Shown here piece after piece: positions 1-7,790 of a stretch of 18,552 nucleotides of DNA (positions are counted from its first letter, which is position 1; the number at the start of each line of letters is the position of its first letter). The DNA lies in the NCBI GenBank assembly GCA_040255445.1, contig JBDZUZ010000076.1, positions 1-18,552 of the forward strand, read 5' to 3'. The notes under the pieces are model-generated. The model was not told where the DNA came from and searched no databases. It was given only the letters and a program-made list of their open reading frames with translations. Origin of the DNA: JBDZUZ01 sp040255445 (GTDB taxonomy: Bacteria; Planctomycetota; Phycisphaerae; Phycisphaerales; UBA1924). Made by a program: the position numbers and the translations under genes.

Positions 1-441
1 GTCGGGCTTGGCCTTGGCAACATCATCGGCCGTGACGATCACCTGGAAGCGGTCGGAAAGGCCCGCGCTCTTGAGGATGGGGTCGATCTCGGAGCGGAGG
101 GCGCCGGAGCAGATCGCCGCGGGCCCGAGGCGCGAGACCGCAACGACCAGCTCGGCCGAGCCGGGCCACAGGCGCGGCTCGCCGCGGGCGAGCGCGGCGT
201 CGATGAACTCGGCCTTCCAACGCGTGAGCGAGTCTCGCTCCTCGTCGTTGAGCCGGCGTTCGTGGTCGCGGGCGATCGCCGTAAACGCATCGCGGTCGTC
301 GAAGCCGACATACCGCGACATGTAGTCATCGTGCGTGAAGGTGAGGCCGAGCTTCTGCACAGAGGCACGCAGCGCGGCCTCGTGCATCGGTTCAGAGTCC
401 GCAAGGACGCCGTCGAAATCGAAGACAATGGCTCGGATCAT
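1..441 (-). CDS. HAD-family hydrolase, beta-phosphoglucomutase-like, 3' end cut by window edge
   Basis: The first 147 residues are visible and the frame is open to the left edge, so the C-terminus is missing. HAD motif I is at the N-terminus (DFDGVLADSE, with nucleophile D8 and acid/base D10). A helical cap follows at about residues 17-90. Motif II is S112-G113 in 'ICSGALRSEI', and the motif III lysine is K145 in 'KAKPD' at the very edge. This order fits the HAD subfamily that includes beta-phosphoglucomutase and phosphoglycolate phosphatase, cytosolic enzymes that act on small phosphorylated metabolites. The substrate cannot be read from this fragment. The ATG at 441 is chosen because motif I starts within ten residues of it and a TAGACT box lies 8 bases upstream. 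It is divergent from the GlmU-like gene. Confidence 0.88.
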   Translation of the reverse strand, partial: MIRAIVFDFDGVLADSEPMHEAALRASVQKLGLTFTHDDYMSRYVGFDDRDAFTAIARDHERRLNDEERDSLTRWKAEFIDAALARGEPRLWPGSAELVVAVSRLGPAAICSGALRSEIDPILKSAGLSDRFQVIVTADDVAKAKPD

Positions 442-449
442 CGGGTCGG

Positions 450-455
450 AGTCTA
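450..455 (-). promoter_or_regulatory. Putative -10 element (TAGACT) of the HAD gene
   Basis: On the minus strand TAGACT is followed by eight bases and then the ATG at 441. There is no Shine-Dalgarno sequence between. The spacing would put the transcription start at or within a base or two of the start codon. No good -35 is visible. The call rests on the same arrangement at four other unit heads in the window. Confidence 0.45.
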
Positions 456-512
456 GGGCCCGCGGCGGAGCGGCCGGACGGCGGGTCCCGGAGGTGAAGT
501 GTCATCGCCCGA

Positions 513-518
513 TACACT
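513..518 (+). promoter_or_regulatory. Putative -10 element (TACACT) of the GlmU-like gene
   Basis: TACACT is followed by GCGGGC and then the ATG at 525. The six-base gap predicts a transcript starting about at the ATG. The intervening bases contain no ribosome binding site. No convincing -35 hexamer is seen 16-18 bases upstream. Confidence 0.45.
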
Positions 519-524
519 GCGGGC

Positions 525-1733
525 ATGGCACGGATGATCCTGTTTGATGATGGCAAGGGCCTGCTCGCGCCGCTCACCGATCTGCGCGCCTCGTTCGAGG
601 TGCGGACCGGGGCGATGACGACGCTGGAACGCTGGCAGCGGATGCGTGAGGGCCCGCTGGCCGGTCTGGTCGTGCCGCAGCACCTCGCGGCGTTGGTCCG
701 GGAGAGACACCCGACGCCGGTCAACACCGACCCGGCCGGCGACGGGCCCGCGGTGCTGATCAACGGCCGCTGCCCGCTGAACCTCCCCGAGATCGAATCG
801 CTCGAGGTCGGCCAGTGCGTGCTCGACTCGGAAACCGGCGACCTCGTCGCCGGATACGCCCCGCCGGCCCAGGTCGCCGGGTTCTGCCGCGGCGAGAGAC
901 TCGATCTCAAGCAAATCGCGACGGTCAAGGGTGCGCTGCTGACGCGGCCCTGGAGTGTGCGGTCGGTGCGTGACCGCGCTCTGGCCGAGGATCTGGATCT
1001 GATGCACGGATGGATCGGAGGGGCTGAACTCGCCCAAGGTGTGATCGAGATCGGCGACAAGGGCGTGCGGGCGCAACCGTCGGCGAAGGTCTATCCCGGC
1101 GCGGTGCTCGATGCGGAGCACGGCCCCATCGTGCTCGATGCGATGAGCGTGGTGCGGCCGGGGGCGATCGTGATCGGGCCGGTGTATGTCGGGCCCAACT
1201 CGACGGTGCTCGAGCGCTCGACGGTGCGTCCCAACACGGCGATCGGGCCGTGGTGCAAGGTCAACGGCGAGATCGGCGGCACGATCTTCCAGGGCTACTC
1301 GAACAAAGCGCACGATGGGTACCTGGGCGATTCGTGGGTGGGCGAATGGGTCAACCTGGGCGCGGGGACGACGAATTCCAACCTCCTGAACACCTATGGC
1401 GAGGTCGTCGCGGTGGCGCGGCCGGGCGGCGGGTACGAACGCACGGGCGAGCAGTTCCTGGGCGCGGTCATCGGCGATCACGTCAAGACTGCGATCGGCA
1501 CGCTGATCATGACCGGCAGCGTGCTGCACACCGGCGGGATGTTTGCAACGACGGCGCCGGTCTCGGGCTGCATCGACCGCTTCGCGTGGTGCACCGATGC
1601 GGGCGAACGCAAGTACCGGCTCCCCAAGTTCCTCGAGGTCATGCGGGCGGCGATGGCGCGGCGGAAGATCGAGCCGACCGCGGCCTATACCACCATCGTC
1701 GAATCGCTCGCGAGCACGCCCGCGACCAAGTGA
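525..1733 (+). CDS. GlmU-like sugar nucleotidyltransferase / acyltransferase (alternative GlmU family)
   Basis: 402 residues. The N-terminus reads 'MILFDDGKGLLAPLT...R.SFEVRTGAMTTLERW', which resembles the family annotated as putative sugar nucleotidyl transferase (alternative bacterial GlmU). It lacks the GxGTRM loop of canonical GlmU. The C-terminal half, about residues 185-345, has hexapeptide-repeat character of a left-handed beta helix. It ends in the family block 'FQGYSNKAHDGYLGDSWVGEWVNLGAG', with K261 and H263 as likely acetyltransferase-side residues. The expected role is making UDP-N-acetylglucosamine or a related nucleotide sugar in the cytosol for envelope synthesis; the exact substrate is inferred. 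An in-frame ATG three codons later is a possible alternative start. The ATG at 525 fits the TACACT box. polA follows after 40 bases, probably on the same transcript. Confidence 0.85.
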   Translation: MARMILFDDGKGLLAPLTDLRASFEVRTGAMTTLERWQRMREGPLAGLVVPQHLAALVRERHPTPVNTDPAGDGPAVLINGRCPLNLPEIESLEVGQCVLDSETGDLVAGYAPPAQVAGFCRGERLDLKQIATVKGALLTRPWSVRSVRDRALAEDLDLMHGWIGGAELAQGVIEIGDKGVRAQPSAKVYPGAVLDAEHGPIVLDAMSVVRPGAIVIGPVYVGPNSTVLERSTVRPNTAIGPWCKVNGEIGGTIFQGYSNKAHDGYLGDSWVGEWVNLGAGTTNSNLLNTYGEVVAVARPGGGYERTGEQFLGAVIGDHVKTAIGTLIMTGSVLHTGGMFATTAPVSGCIDRFAWCTDAGERKYRLPKFLEVMRAAMARRKIEPTAAYTTIVESLASTPATK

Positions 1734-1773
1734 TCACGCGACGTCACACGCCGACACCTTCTGAAAGCAGCCC

Positions 1774-4704
1774 ATGCAGACGCTCTATCTGATCGACGGC
1801 TACGCCCAATTCTTCCGGCACTACCACGCCATCCGCACGCCCATGACCAGCCCGGTCACGAAGGAACCCACGAACATGACCTACGGGTTCGTGGGGATGC
1901 TGCTCAAGCTGCTGCGCGCTGAGGAACCGAATCTCCGTCGGCTCGGCAAGCCCGACTACATCGCGGTAGCGCTCGATGTCTCCGGCGACCGCGGCACGTT
2001 CCGCTCACAACTGGACCCCCAATACAAGGCGACCCGCTCGGAGCCGCCCGATGACCTCGAGCCGCAGGTGCAGCGCTGTCTCAAGATGCTCGGGACGCTG
2101 GGCGTCCCGGTGGTCGGCGCGGCGGGGTTTGAGGCCGATGATGTGATCGCCACGATTGTGCGGCGGCTGCGGAAGGAGAAGCCCGATCTCAAGATCCGCA
2201 TCATCTCCAAGGACAAGGACCTCAAGCAGCTCTTCGAGGTCGTGGCCGAGGGCGAGGAATCGCCGGTCGAGCTCTTCGATATCCACACGGATCTGGCTTT
2301 CGATGCCCGCTCGCTCAATGAGGATCTGGGCCTCACGCCCGACCAGGTTGTCGACATGCTCACGCTGACCGGCGACACCGTCGACAATGTCAAAGGCGTC
2401 GATGGCGTGGGCGAGAAGACCGCAGCGCTCCTCCTCCGCGAGTGGAAGACGCTCGACAATCTGCTGGCGCACGCCGACGAGATCAAGGGCAAGCGCGGCG
2501 AGAAACTCCGCGAGGCGATCCCGAGACTCGCCCTCGCGAAGCAGTTGGTGACACTCAAGGACGATGTCGAGATCGACTTCAGCCTCGACCGCTCACGAGC
2601 GGAGCAGATCAAGCTGCGCGAGCTCATCCCGATCCTCAGGGAGCTGGGCTTCAACCGCTATCAGGATGATGTCAGGAAGCTCGTCGGCGAGCCGGCCGAC
2701 AGCCAGGCCCCCGCGGACGATCCCGATGCTGAGGACCGCACTTCAACGCCGCGGCGTGTGAAGCGTTCGGTCACGGACTTCGGCGGCATGGGCCTCTTCG
2801 ATGCGCTCGAGAAGAAGGACATGGCCGAGCGCGAGGTCGATGGCTCGTACCGCTGCGTGCGCACGGCGAAGGAGCTCGGCGAACTGGTCTCGGAGCTCGG
2901 CGCCGCCGCGGCCGTGGCGTTCGACACAGAGACAACCTCGCTCTCGCCGCGTGATGCGAAGCTCTGCGGGCTGAGCTTCTCGACGAAGGCCGGGACGGGG
3001 TGGTACGTGCCCGTGCGTTCGCCGTCGCCGGGCGACCACCTCGATGAAGCGACCGTCCTGAATGCGCTGCGGCCGATCCTCGAGGATGCGAAGAAGCCCA
3101 AGATCGGGCACAACATCAAGTACGACATGATGGTCCTCCGCGAAGCCGGCGTGGAGCTTGGCGGGCTCGAGACAACTGGCTCGTGCGACACCATGGTCGC
3201 CAGCTACCTGATCGACGCCTCGCGATCATCGCACTCGCTCGATGCGCTGGCGCTCGCGCTCCTGGGCCGCACCAATATCTCGATCACCGAACTCATCGGC
3301 AGCGGCAAGCAGCAACGGTGCTTCGACACCGTGCCCATCGAGCAGGCGACGACATACGCGGCGGAAGATGCCGATGTCACGCTCCGGCTCTCGCAGCTGA
3401 TGATGCCCCAGCTCGAGCGCGATGGCATGCGCGACCTCATGCAGAAGGTCGAGATGCCGCTCGTCGGCGTCCTCGCAGAGCTCGAGCACAACGGCATCCT
3501 CGTCGACCCCAAGGAACTCGACTCGCAGCGTGACCGGCTGCAGGCGCTCATCGACGGGCTGCTCGCGGAACTGAAAGAGGAGTCCATCCGCGCGATCGAC
3601 CGTACGTTCGACCCCGACTCGCCCAAGCAGCTCGCCGTCGCCCTCTTCAACAAACCGACCGATGAGCCGCCGGGCCTGGGCATCAAGCCGATCAAGAAGA
3701 CCAAGACCGGTTTCTCCACCGACGCCGAAGTGCTCGAGAAACTCGCCGAGGATGACTCGATCGAGACCCCGATCCCAAAGCTCATTCTCCAGTACCGTCA
3801 GCTCAGCAAGCTGGTCTCCACCTACCTGGTCGCCCTCAAGGAAGCGATCCACCCGCGCACAAAGCGGGTCCACGCCAGTTTCAACCAGACCGTCGCCGCG
3901 ACCGGCCGGCTTAGCAGCAGCGACCCCAACCTGCAGAACATCCCGATCCGCACCGATCTTGGCCGCGAGATCCGCCGCGCCTTCATCGCGCCGCCCGGCT
4001 GCGTCCTGATCACCGCCGATTACTCGCAGATCGAATTGCGTCTGCTCGCGCACCTCTCGCAGGACCCCGCGCTGATAGAGGCCTTCCGCCAGGATCAGGA
4101 CATCCACACCGCCGTCGCCGCGCAGATCCACGGCGTGCCGCCCGACAAGGTCACCCGCGACCAGCGCAGCGGCGCCAAGATGGTCAACTTCGGCATCGTC
4201 TACGGCATCACCGCCTTCGGCCTCGCCCGGCGGCTGGGCATCGACAAATCCGAGGCCGGCGCGATCATCGATGGCTACAAGCGCCGCTTCGCCGGCATCA
4301 CCACATTCCTTGTCGAGTGCGTCGAACAAGCCCGCCGGCAGGGGTTCGTCGAGACCATGCTCAAGCGGCGGCGGCCGATCCCGGATGTCGATTCCAACAA
4401 TCCTTCGCGCCGCGCCCTCGCGGAACGCCTCGCCATTAACAGCGTGGTGCAGGGGTCCGCGGCGGACCTGATCAAGGTCGCCATGGTCGACCTGCACCGA
4501 CGTATCCGCGATGGGTCGGACACGGCCCTCAAAGATGTCCGCATGCTGCTCCAGATCCACGATGAACTCGTCTTCGAGGCTCCGGAAACGACCGCCCCCG
4601 CGGCGATGGCCCTGATCCGCGAGCGGATGGAGGCGGCGATGGACCTCTCGGTGCCGCTCAAGGCCGATGCGGCGATGGGCAAGAACTGGTTTGAGGGCAA
4701 GTAG
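1774..4704 (+). CDS. polA: DNA polymerase I
   Basis: 976 residues in three domains. The 5' nuclease (about 1-300) has its metal-binding blocks: D8 in 'YLIDGYAQFFR', E120-A-D-D123 in 'GFEADDVIAT', 'SKDKDL' at 145-150, and 'GDTVDN' at 200-205 followed by the helix-hairpin-helix 'GVDGVGEKTA'. The 3'-5' exonuclease (about 365-560) keeps Exo I D384-x-E386, Exo II N447...D451 and Exo III Y528xxxD532, so proofreading should be active, unlike Taq polymerase. The polymerase domain (about 580-976) has motif A 'DYSQIELR' from D749, motif B K802...F806...Y810 and motif C H929-D-E931. F806 matches E. coli F762, the dideoxynucleotide-discriminating position. Role: gap filling, RNA primer removal and repair synthesis. 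No Shine-Dalgarno and no TANNNT box precede the ATG, which fits read-through from the GlmU-like gene 40 bases upstream. Confidence 0.97.
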   Translation: MQTLYLIDGYAQFFRHYHAIRTPMTSPVTKEPTNMTYGFVGMLLKLLRAEEPNLRRLGKPDYIAVALDVSGDRGTFRSQLDPQYKATRSEPPDDLEPQVQRCLKMLGTLGVPVVGAAGFEADDVIATIVRRLRKEKPDLKIRIISKDKDLKQLFEVVAEGEESPVELFDIHTDLAFDARSLNEDLGLTPDQVVDMLTLTGDTVDNVKGVDGVGEKTAALLLREWKTLDNLLAHADEIKGKRGEKLREAIPRLALAKQLVTLKDDVEIDFSLDRSRAEQIKLRELIPILRELGFNRYQDDVRKLVGEPADSQAPADDPDAEDRTSTPRRVKRSVTDFGGMGLFDALEKKDMAEREVDGSYRCVRTAKELGELVSELGAAAAVAFDTETTSLSPRDAKLCGLSFSTKAGTGWYVPVRSPSPGDHLDEATVLNALRPILEDAKKPKIGHNIKYDMMVLREAGVELGGLETTGSCDTMVASYLIDASRSSHSLDALALALLGRTNISITELIGSGKQQRCFDTVPIEQATTYAAEDADVTLRLSQLMMPQLERDGMRDLMQKVEMPLVGVLAELEHNGILVDPKELDSQRDRLQALIDGLLAELKEESIRAIDRTFDPDSPKQLAVALFNKPTDEPPGLGIKPIKKTKTGFSTDAEVLEKLAEDDSIETPIPKLILQYRQLSKLVSTYLVALKEAIHPRTKRVHASFNQTVAATGRLSSSDPNLQNIPIRTDLGREIRRAFIAPPGCVLITADYSQIELRLLAHLSQDPALIEAFRQDQDIHTAVAAQIHGVPPDKVTRDQRSGAKMVNFGIVYGITAFGLARRLGIDKSEAGAIIDGYKRRFAGITTFLVECVEQARRQGFVETMLKRRRPIPDVDSNNPSRRALAERLAINSVVQGSAADLIKVAMVDLHRRIRDGSDTALKDVRMLLQIHDELVFEAPETTAPAAMALIRERMEAAMDLSVPLKADAAMGKNWFEGK

Positions 4705-4744
4705 CGGTCGGCCGCGGCGGGCCCGTCGCCATCGTCCCGCCGGC

Positions 4745-4753
4745 TGGTACCAT
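4745..4753 (+). promoter_or_regulatory. Putative extended -10 element (TG-G-TACCAT) of prmC
   Basis: TACCAT is preceded by TG plus one base, as in an extended -10, and is followed by seven bases and the ATG at 4761. This places the transcription start at about the first base of the start codon. The 56-base gap after polA has no ribosome binding site before prmC, which supports a separate leaderless start. Confidence 0.45.
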
Positions 4754-4760
4754 CCCGCCG

Positions 4761-5681
4761 ATGTCCCAGGCCCAGACCGACAATTGGACGACACGCAAGC
4801 TGCTCGCGTGGATGGGCGAGGCCTTCAAGCAGAAGAACCTCGACTCACCGCGGCTGCTCGCCGAGATGCTCATGTCGCACGTGATCGGCTGCGACCGGCT
4901 CAAGCTCTACACCGACCCCGACCGCCCCGCCTCGCCGCTCGAACGGCAGACGCTGCGGGACATGGTCGGCCGGGCGCTCAAGCACGAGCCGATTCAGTAC
5001 ATCACCGGTCAGGCGTGGTTCTTCGGCCTGCCTTTCAAAGTCGACCGGCGCGTGCTCATCCCGCGGCCGTCGACCGAGACCATCGTCGAGGAGGTGCTCC
5101 AGCACCGCCGCGCGACGCACGGCGCCGCCGGGCAGTCCGGCGGCGGGCTGCTCCTGGCCGACATCTGCACCGGCTCGGGCTGCATCGCGACCTCGCTCCT
5201 CAAGCGGCTCCCAGAGGCCCGCGGCGTGGCGACCGACATCAGCAGTGATGCGATCGAGGTCGCGCGGGAGAACGCGCGGACGCACGGTGTGCTCGAACGG
5301 CTCGATCTCATCGAGGGCGATCTGCTGGCCGCACTCGCGAAGCACGCCGCGGCCGGGACGGCGCGCGCGATCGATTACCTCGTGAGTAACCCGCCGTACA
5401 TCCCCGATCACGAGTGGGGCGCGGTTGAGCCCAACGTGAAGGACCACGAGCCGCACAACGCGCTGCGGGGCGGGGCCGATGGACTGGACTTGGTGCGTCC
5501 GCTGATCAAGCAGGCCCCCCACTACATCCGCCCCGGCGGGCTGATGCTCGTGGAGGTCGCCGCGGCCCACGCGGAAGAAGCGGCCAACCTGGCCCGGGCG
5601 CACAAGCACCTGAAAGACACGCGGATCGTGCGTGACTTCGAGGGGCTGCCGCGGGTGGTCATCGCGACCAAGGCGGATTGA
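4761..5681 (+). CDS. prmC: Peptide chain release factor N5-glutamine methyltransferase
   Basis: 306 residues, close to the usual 280-300. The family enzyme uses S-adenosylmethionine to methylate the glutamine of the GGQ motif in release factors RF1 and RF2, which raises termination efficiency; it is cytosolic. The N-terminal helical domain (about 1-75) binds the release factor. The linker strand 'VLIPRPSTETIVEE' follows. The Rossmann methyltransferase core has SAM motif I 'LADICTGSGCIATSLL' and the catalytic N210-P-P-Y213 motif. The tail 'GGLMLVEVA' is also typical. The position after PRP, often D or E in homologues, is S here; that position is not catalytic. Its usual partner prfA is not in the window. 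Confidence 0.93.
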   Translation: MSQAQTDNWTTRKLLAWMGEAFKQKNLDSPRLLAEMLMSHVIGCDRLKLYTDPDRPASPLERQTLRDMVGRALKHEPIQYITGQAWFFGLPFKVDRRVLIPRPSTETIVEEVLQHRRATHGAAGQSGGGLLLADICTGSGCIATSLLKRLPEARGVATDISSDAIEVARENARTHGVLERLDLIEGDLLAALAKHAAAGTARAIDYLVSNPPYIPDHEWGAVEPNVKDHEPHNALRGGADGLDLVRPLIKQAPHYIRPGGLMLVEVAAAHAEEAANLARAHKHLKDTRIVRDFEGLPRVVIATKAD

Positions 5682-5686
5682 ACCGG

Positions 5687-5720
5687 CGCGGTCAACGCTT
5701 TGGATGCAGCGCGAACCGCG
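5687..5720. terminator. Hairpin filling the convergent prmC / receiver-gene gap
   Basis: The 40 bases between the two facing stop codons contain a near-perfect inverted repeat. CGCGGT (5687-5692) pairs with ACCGCG (5715-5720), and CGCT (5696-5699) pairs with AGCG (5708-5711). A 3x3 internal loop separates the two stems and the apical loop has eight bases. There is no T-tract on either strand, so it is not a classical intrinsic terminator. It could still serve as a bidirectional end or 3'-stabilising structure. Confidence 0.4.
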
Positions 5721-5721
5721 A

Positions 5722-7587
5722 TCAGCCGGCCGATGGCGATGTCAGCGCCTTCTTGACCTCTTCGATGAGCCGCTCGACCTGGAACGGCTTGAAGAGCACG
5801 CTCTGCAGGCCTTCCTGTGAAGCCCGGACGATCGAGTGGTGCGGGTCGTAGCCGAAACCGGTCATGAGGATGACCGGCACATCGGGCAGGATCTTGCGGG
5901 CCGCGGAGAAGACCTCGTACCCGTTGCGGTCGGGCATGCGGATGTCGCTGAGGATCATGTCGAAGCCCGGATCGCCCGGGGCGTTGAGGGCATCGATCGC
6001 GCGGGCCCCATCCTCGCACACCACCACCGTGCAGCCGCGGTTGCGGAGCACGTTGCCGATGATGCCGCGGATCTTGGGCTCGTCGTCGGCGACGAGGATG
6101 CGGCGACCGGCGAGCACCGGGTCGCGGGTCTTGTCGGCGAGCGCCTGCTCGACGCCCAGCAGCGTGGTCGGGCCCGCTGCGCAATCGGTGACGCGCCGGC
6201 GGATCGCCTCGATATCGCCCTTGATGCGCTCGAGGTGCTTGACGAAGCCCGGCTCGGCCTCGTTCTCCTTCTGGAGCAGTTCACACTCGTGGACGATGTC
6301 TTCGAGCGGCTCCTGGATCTCGAGCGCGACGCGCCCGCTGATCGCCTTGTTCGTCGTGCTCCGCTCGACAACGAGCAGGTCGAGCATGTGCAGCGCCACG
6401 GCGATGTAGCGGGCGAAGATCTCGCCGAGCTGGCGGTCTTCCTCGCCGAAGGCCTGCGGCTGCTGGCTCTCGACGTTCATGACGCCGATGACGCTGTCGT
6501 TGAGCTTGAGCGGGATCGTGAGGCTGGACTTAGCGCCCTCGACACCGGGCAGGTAGAGATCGTCCTTCGCGGTGTCCGGGCAGACATAGCTGCGGCCGGA
6601 GGCGGCGACGAACCCGGAGATGCCGTTGCCCTCGAGCGCGGGGCGGATCTCGAAGGAGTCGAACTCGGGCGAGAGGCCGTAGCCCAGGACCAGTTCGAGT
6701 TTGCCCGAGCGATCGTCGAGCAGGCGGATGGCGAAGTGATCGAAGTGGAGCAGGTCGCGGGAGAACCGCGTGATCTTGCTTTCGAGGAGCTTGAGGCGTT
6801 CGTGGGCGTTGCACTGCCGCACGGCCTCGGCGTCCATCCCGATCAATTCGCCGCCCGCCTGGTCGATCGCGTTGATCTTCTGCTGGAGCCGCTTGGTGGC
6901 CGAGACCTCGCGGAGAATGACGATCAGGCCCGAGCGGAGGAGGTTGGGGTCTTCGGTCGTCGTCGCCATCGCGTCTTCGGGGGCGGGGAAGATCGCGAGC
7001 TCAAAGAACCGTTCGTCTTCGGCGAGAACGCTGTCGATGCGGGGGAGCGGGAGGGGGTGCCCATCTGGCGTCGTAGGTCGGTGCCCCTCGGGGACGGCGG
7101 GGTGTTTTCGGTCGTAAAGGCGACAGGCGTTGCGGATGCGTTCCTGGAGCGATGAACTCAGACTCGCGACATAGTCATTGGTCCAGAGCATCTCTCCCGC
7201 TCGCGTGGCCAGCGCCACGCCTCCCCACATCGCATTGAGAAGTGTCGCGGCGAGCGGGCCGATCTGCGGTCGCGGCGGGTCGTCATCCGACGGGATGCGA
7301 TCGTGCGGCCGCGAATGTGCCGGGGTGCCGCCTGAACTGCGATCGCCGGCCATCGAAACCCCTTCACGGCGGCGTGACGCATCCAGTCCCTGTGAAGTGG
7401 GCCTTCCTTGTGGAGAAGGCTGCTGGTCACCGCTGCCCATTACGGGCGGGGGCTTCCCGGCATCGGACACTTCGCGCGACCGCTCTCTCAACGCCGAACC
7501 TTGTCCATGAACCCTGCCCTCCGTCCCGCCGCTGAAGCCCACGTTCAGGGTGGTGCCGGTTCCGGGTTCGTTGGTTCTACCAGACAT
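5722..7587 (-). CDS. PAS/GAF sensor protein with C-terminal response-regulator receiver domain
   Basis: 621 residues, no membrane segment, so probably cytosolic. Residues 1-90 are low-complexity and polar. About 95-245 is PAS-like, ending in 'LIVILREVSATKRLQQKINAIDQAGG'. A GAF domain follows at about 268-400. A helical segment at about 405-480 ('SGRVALEIQEPLEDIV') resembles a histidine-kinase dimerisation helix but has no histidine at the phosphoacceptor place, and no ATPase domain follows. The receiver (about 497-615) has acidic D501 and D502, phosphoacceptor D548 in 'ILSDIRMP', a following T in 'LMTGFG', and K600 in 'LFKPF', so it should be phosphorylatable. No output domain follows it. The protein probably senses a ligand or redox state and relays it through an unknown kinase. 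GAGGCAGG directly precedes the ATG and GGAAAGG lies about 12 bases upstream. Confidence 0.88.
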   Translation of the reverse strand: MSGRTNEPGTGTTLNVGFSGGTEGRVHGQGSALRERSREVSDAGKPPPVMGSGDQQPSPQGRPTSQGLDASRRREGVSMAGDRSSGGTPAHSRPHDRIPSDDDPPRPQIGPLAATLLNAMWGGVALATRAGEMLWTNDYVASLSSSLQERIRNACRLYDRKHPAVPEGHRPTTPDGHPLPLPRIDSVLAEDERFFELAIFPAPEDAMATTTEDPNLLRSGLIVILREVSATKRLQQKINAIDQAGGELIGMDAEAVRQCNAHERLKLLESKITRFSRDLLHFDHFAIRLLDDRSGKLELVLGYGLSPEFDSFEIRPALEGNGISGFVAASGRSYVCPDTAKDDLYLPGVEGAKSSLTIPLKLNDSVIGVMNVESQQPQAFGEEDRQLGEIFARYIAVALHMLDLLVVERSTTNKAISGRVALEIQEPLEDIVHECELLQKENEAEPGFVKHLERIKGDIEAIRRRVTDCAAGPTTLLGVEQALADKTRDPVLAGRRILVADDEPKIRGIIGNVLRNRGCTVVVCEDGARAIDALNAPGDPGFDMILSDIRMPDRNGYEVFSAARKILPDVPVILMTGFGYDPHHSIVRASQEGLQSVLFKPFQVERLIEEVKKALTSPSAG

Positions 7588-7617
7588 CCTGCCTCAAGAC
7601 CTTTCCTTCGTCAAACG

Positions 7618-7623
7618 AGTTTA
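7618..7623 (-). promoter_or_regulatory. Putative -10 element (TAAACT) of the PAS/GAF/receiver gene
   Basis: TAAACT lies 30 bases before the ATG at 7587 on the minus strand. It predicts a 5' leader of about 20-25 bases that includes the purine-rich GGAAAGG and GAGG. This is the one unit head in the window that combines a TANNNT box with a leader and Shine-Dalgarno-like bases. Confidence 0.35.
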
Positions 7624-7775
7624 CCAAAGGCCTTACGGTCCGCGCGGCCGATGGGATTGCTGTCCGGACGCAAATAGGGAGACTCCCCCAGTCTCGGGAT
7701 GGGTTCTGTGCGGAATCGGATCCGGTCATGGGGCTGGCGGGATGGGTGGTCTGGGGACGATGCGGAGCTTTCGCA

Positions 7776-7781
7776 TATTCT
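7776..7781 (+). promoter_or_regulatory. Putative -10 element (TATTCT) of the ABC exporter operon
   Basis: TATTCT is followed by nine bases and the ATG at 7791, giving a leader of at most a few bases. It lies in the 203-base divergent gap shared with the PAS/GAF/receiver gene. No -35 match is evident. The box supports the 7791 start rather than the upstream ATG at 7728. Confidence 0.42.
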
Positions 7782-7790
7782 GGTGCGGCC

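Noticed and set aside
453..1529. 358-residue minus-strand open frame opposite the GlmU-like gene
   Set aside because: Arg/His/Asp-rich without motifs. The plus strand carries hexapeptide repeats and family blocks.
3226..4794. 522-residue open frame on the minus strand inside polA
   Set aside because: It lies antisense to the catalytic half of polA. It is Arg/Asp/Gly-rich with no recognisable domain, as expected from the complement of GC-rich coding sequence.
5836..7155. 439-residue plus-strand open frame under the PAS/GAF/receiver gene
   Set aside because: Ala/Asp/Glu/Val-rich antisense shadow. The minus strand carries complete GAF and receiver motifs.
7728..7790. Upstream ATG adding 21 residues to the ABC ATPase
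   Set aside because: The added residues do not match ABC proteins, and the ATG at 7791 gives the standard N-terminus and follows a TATTCT box.
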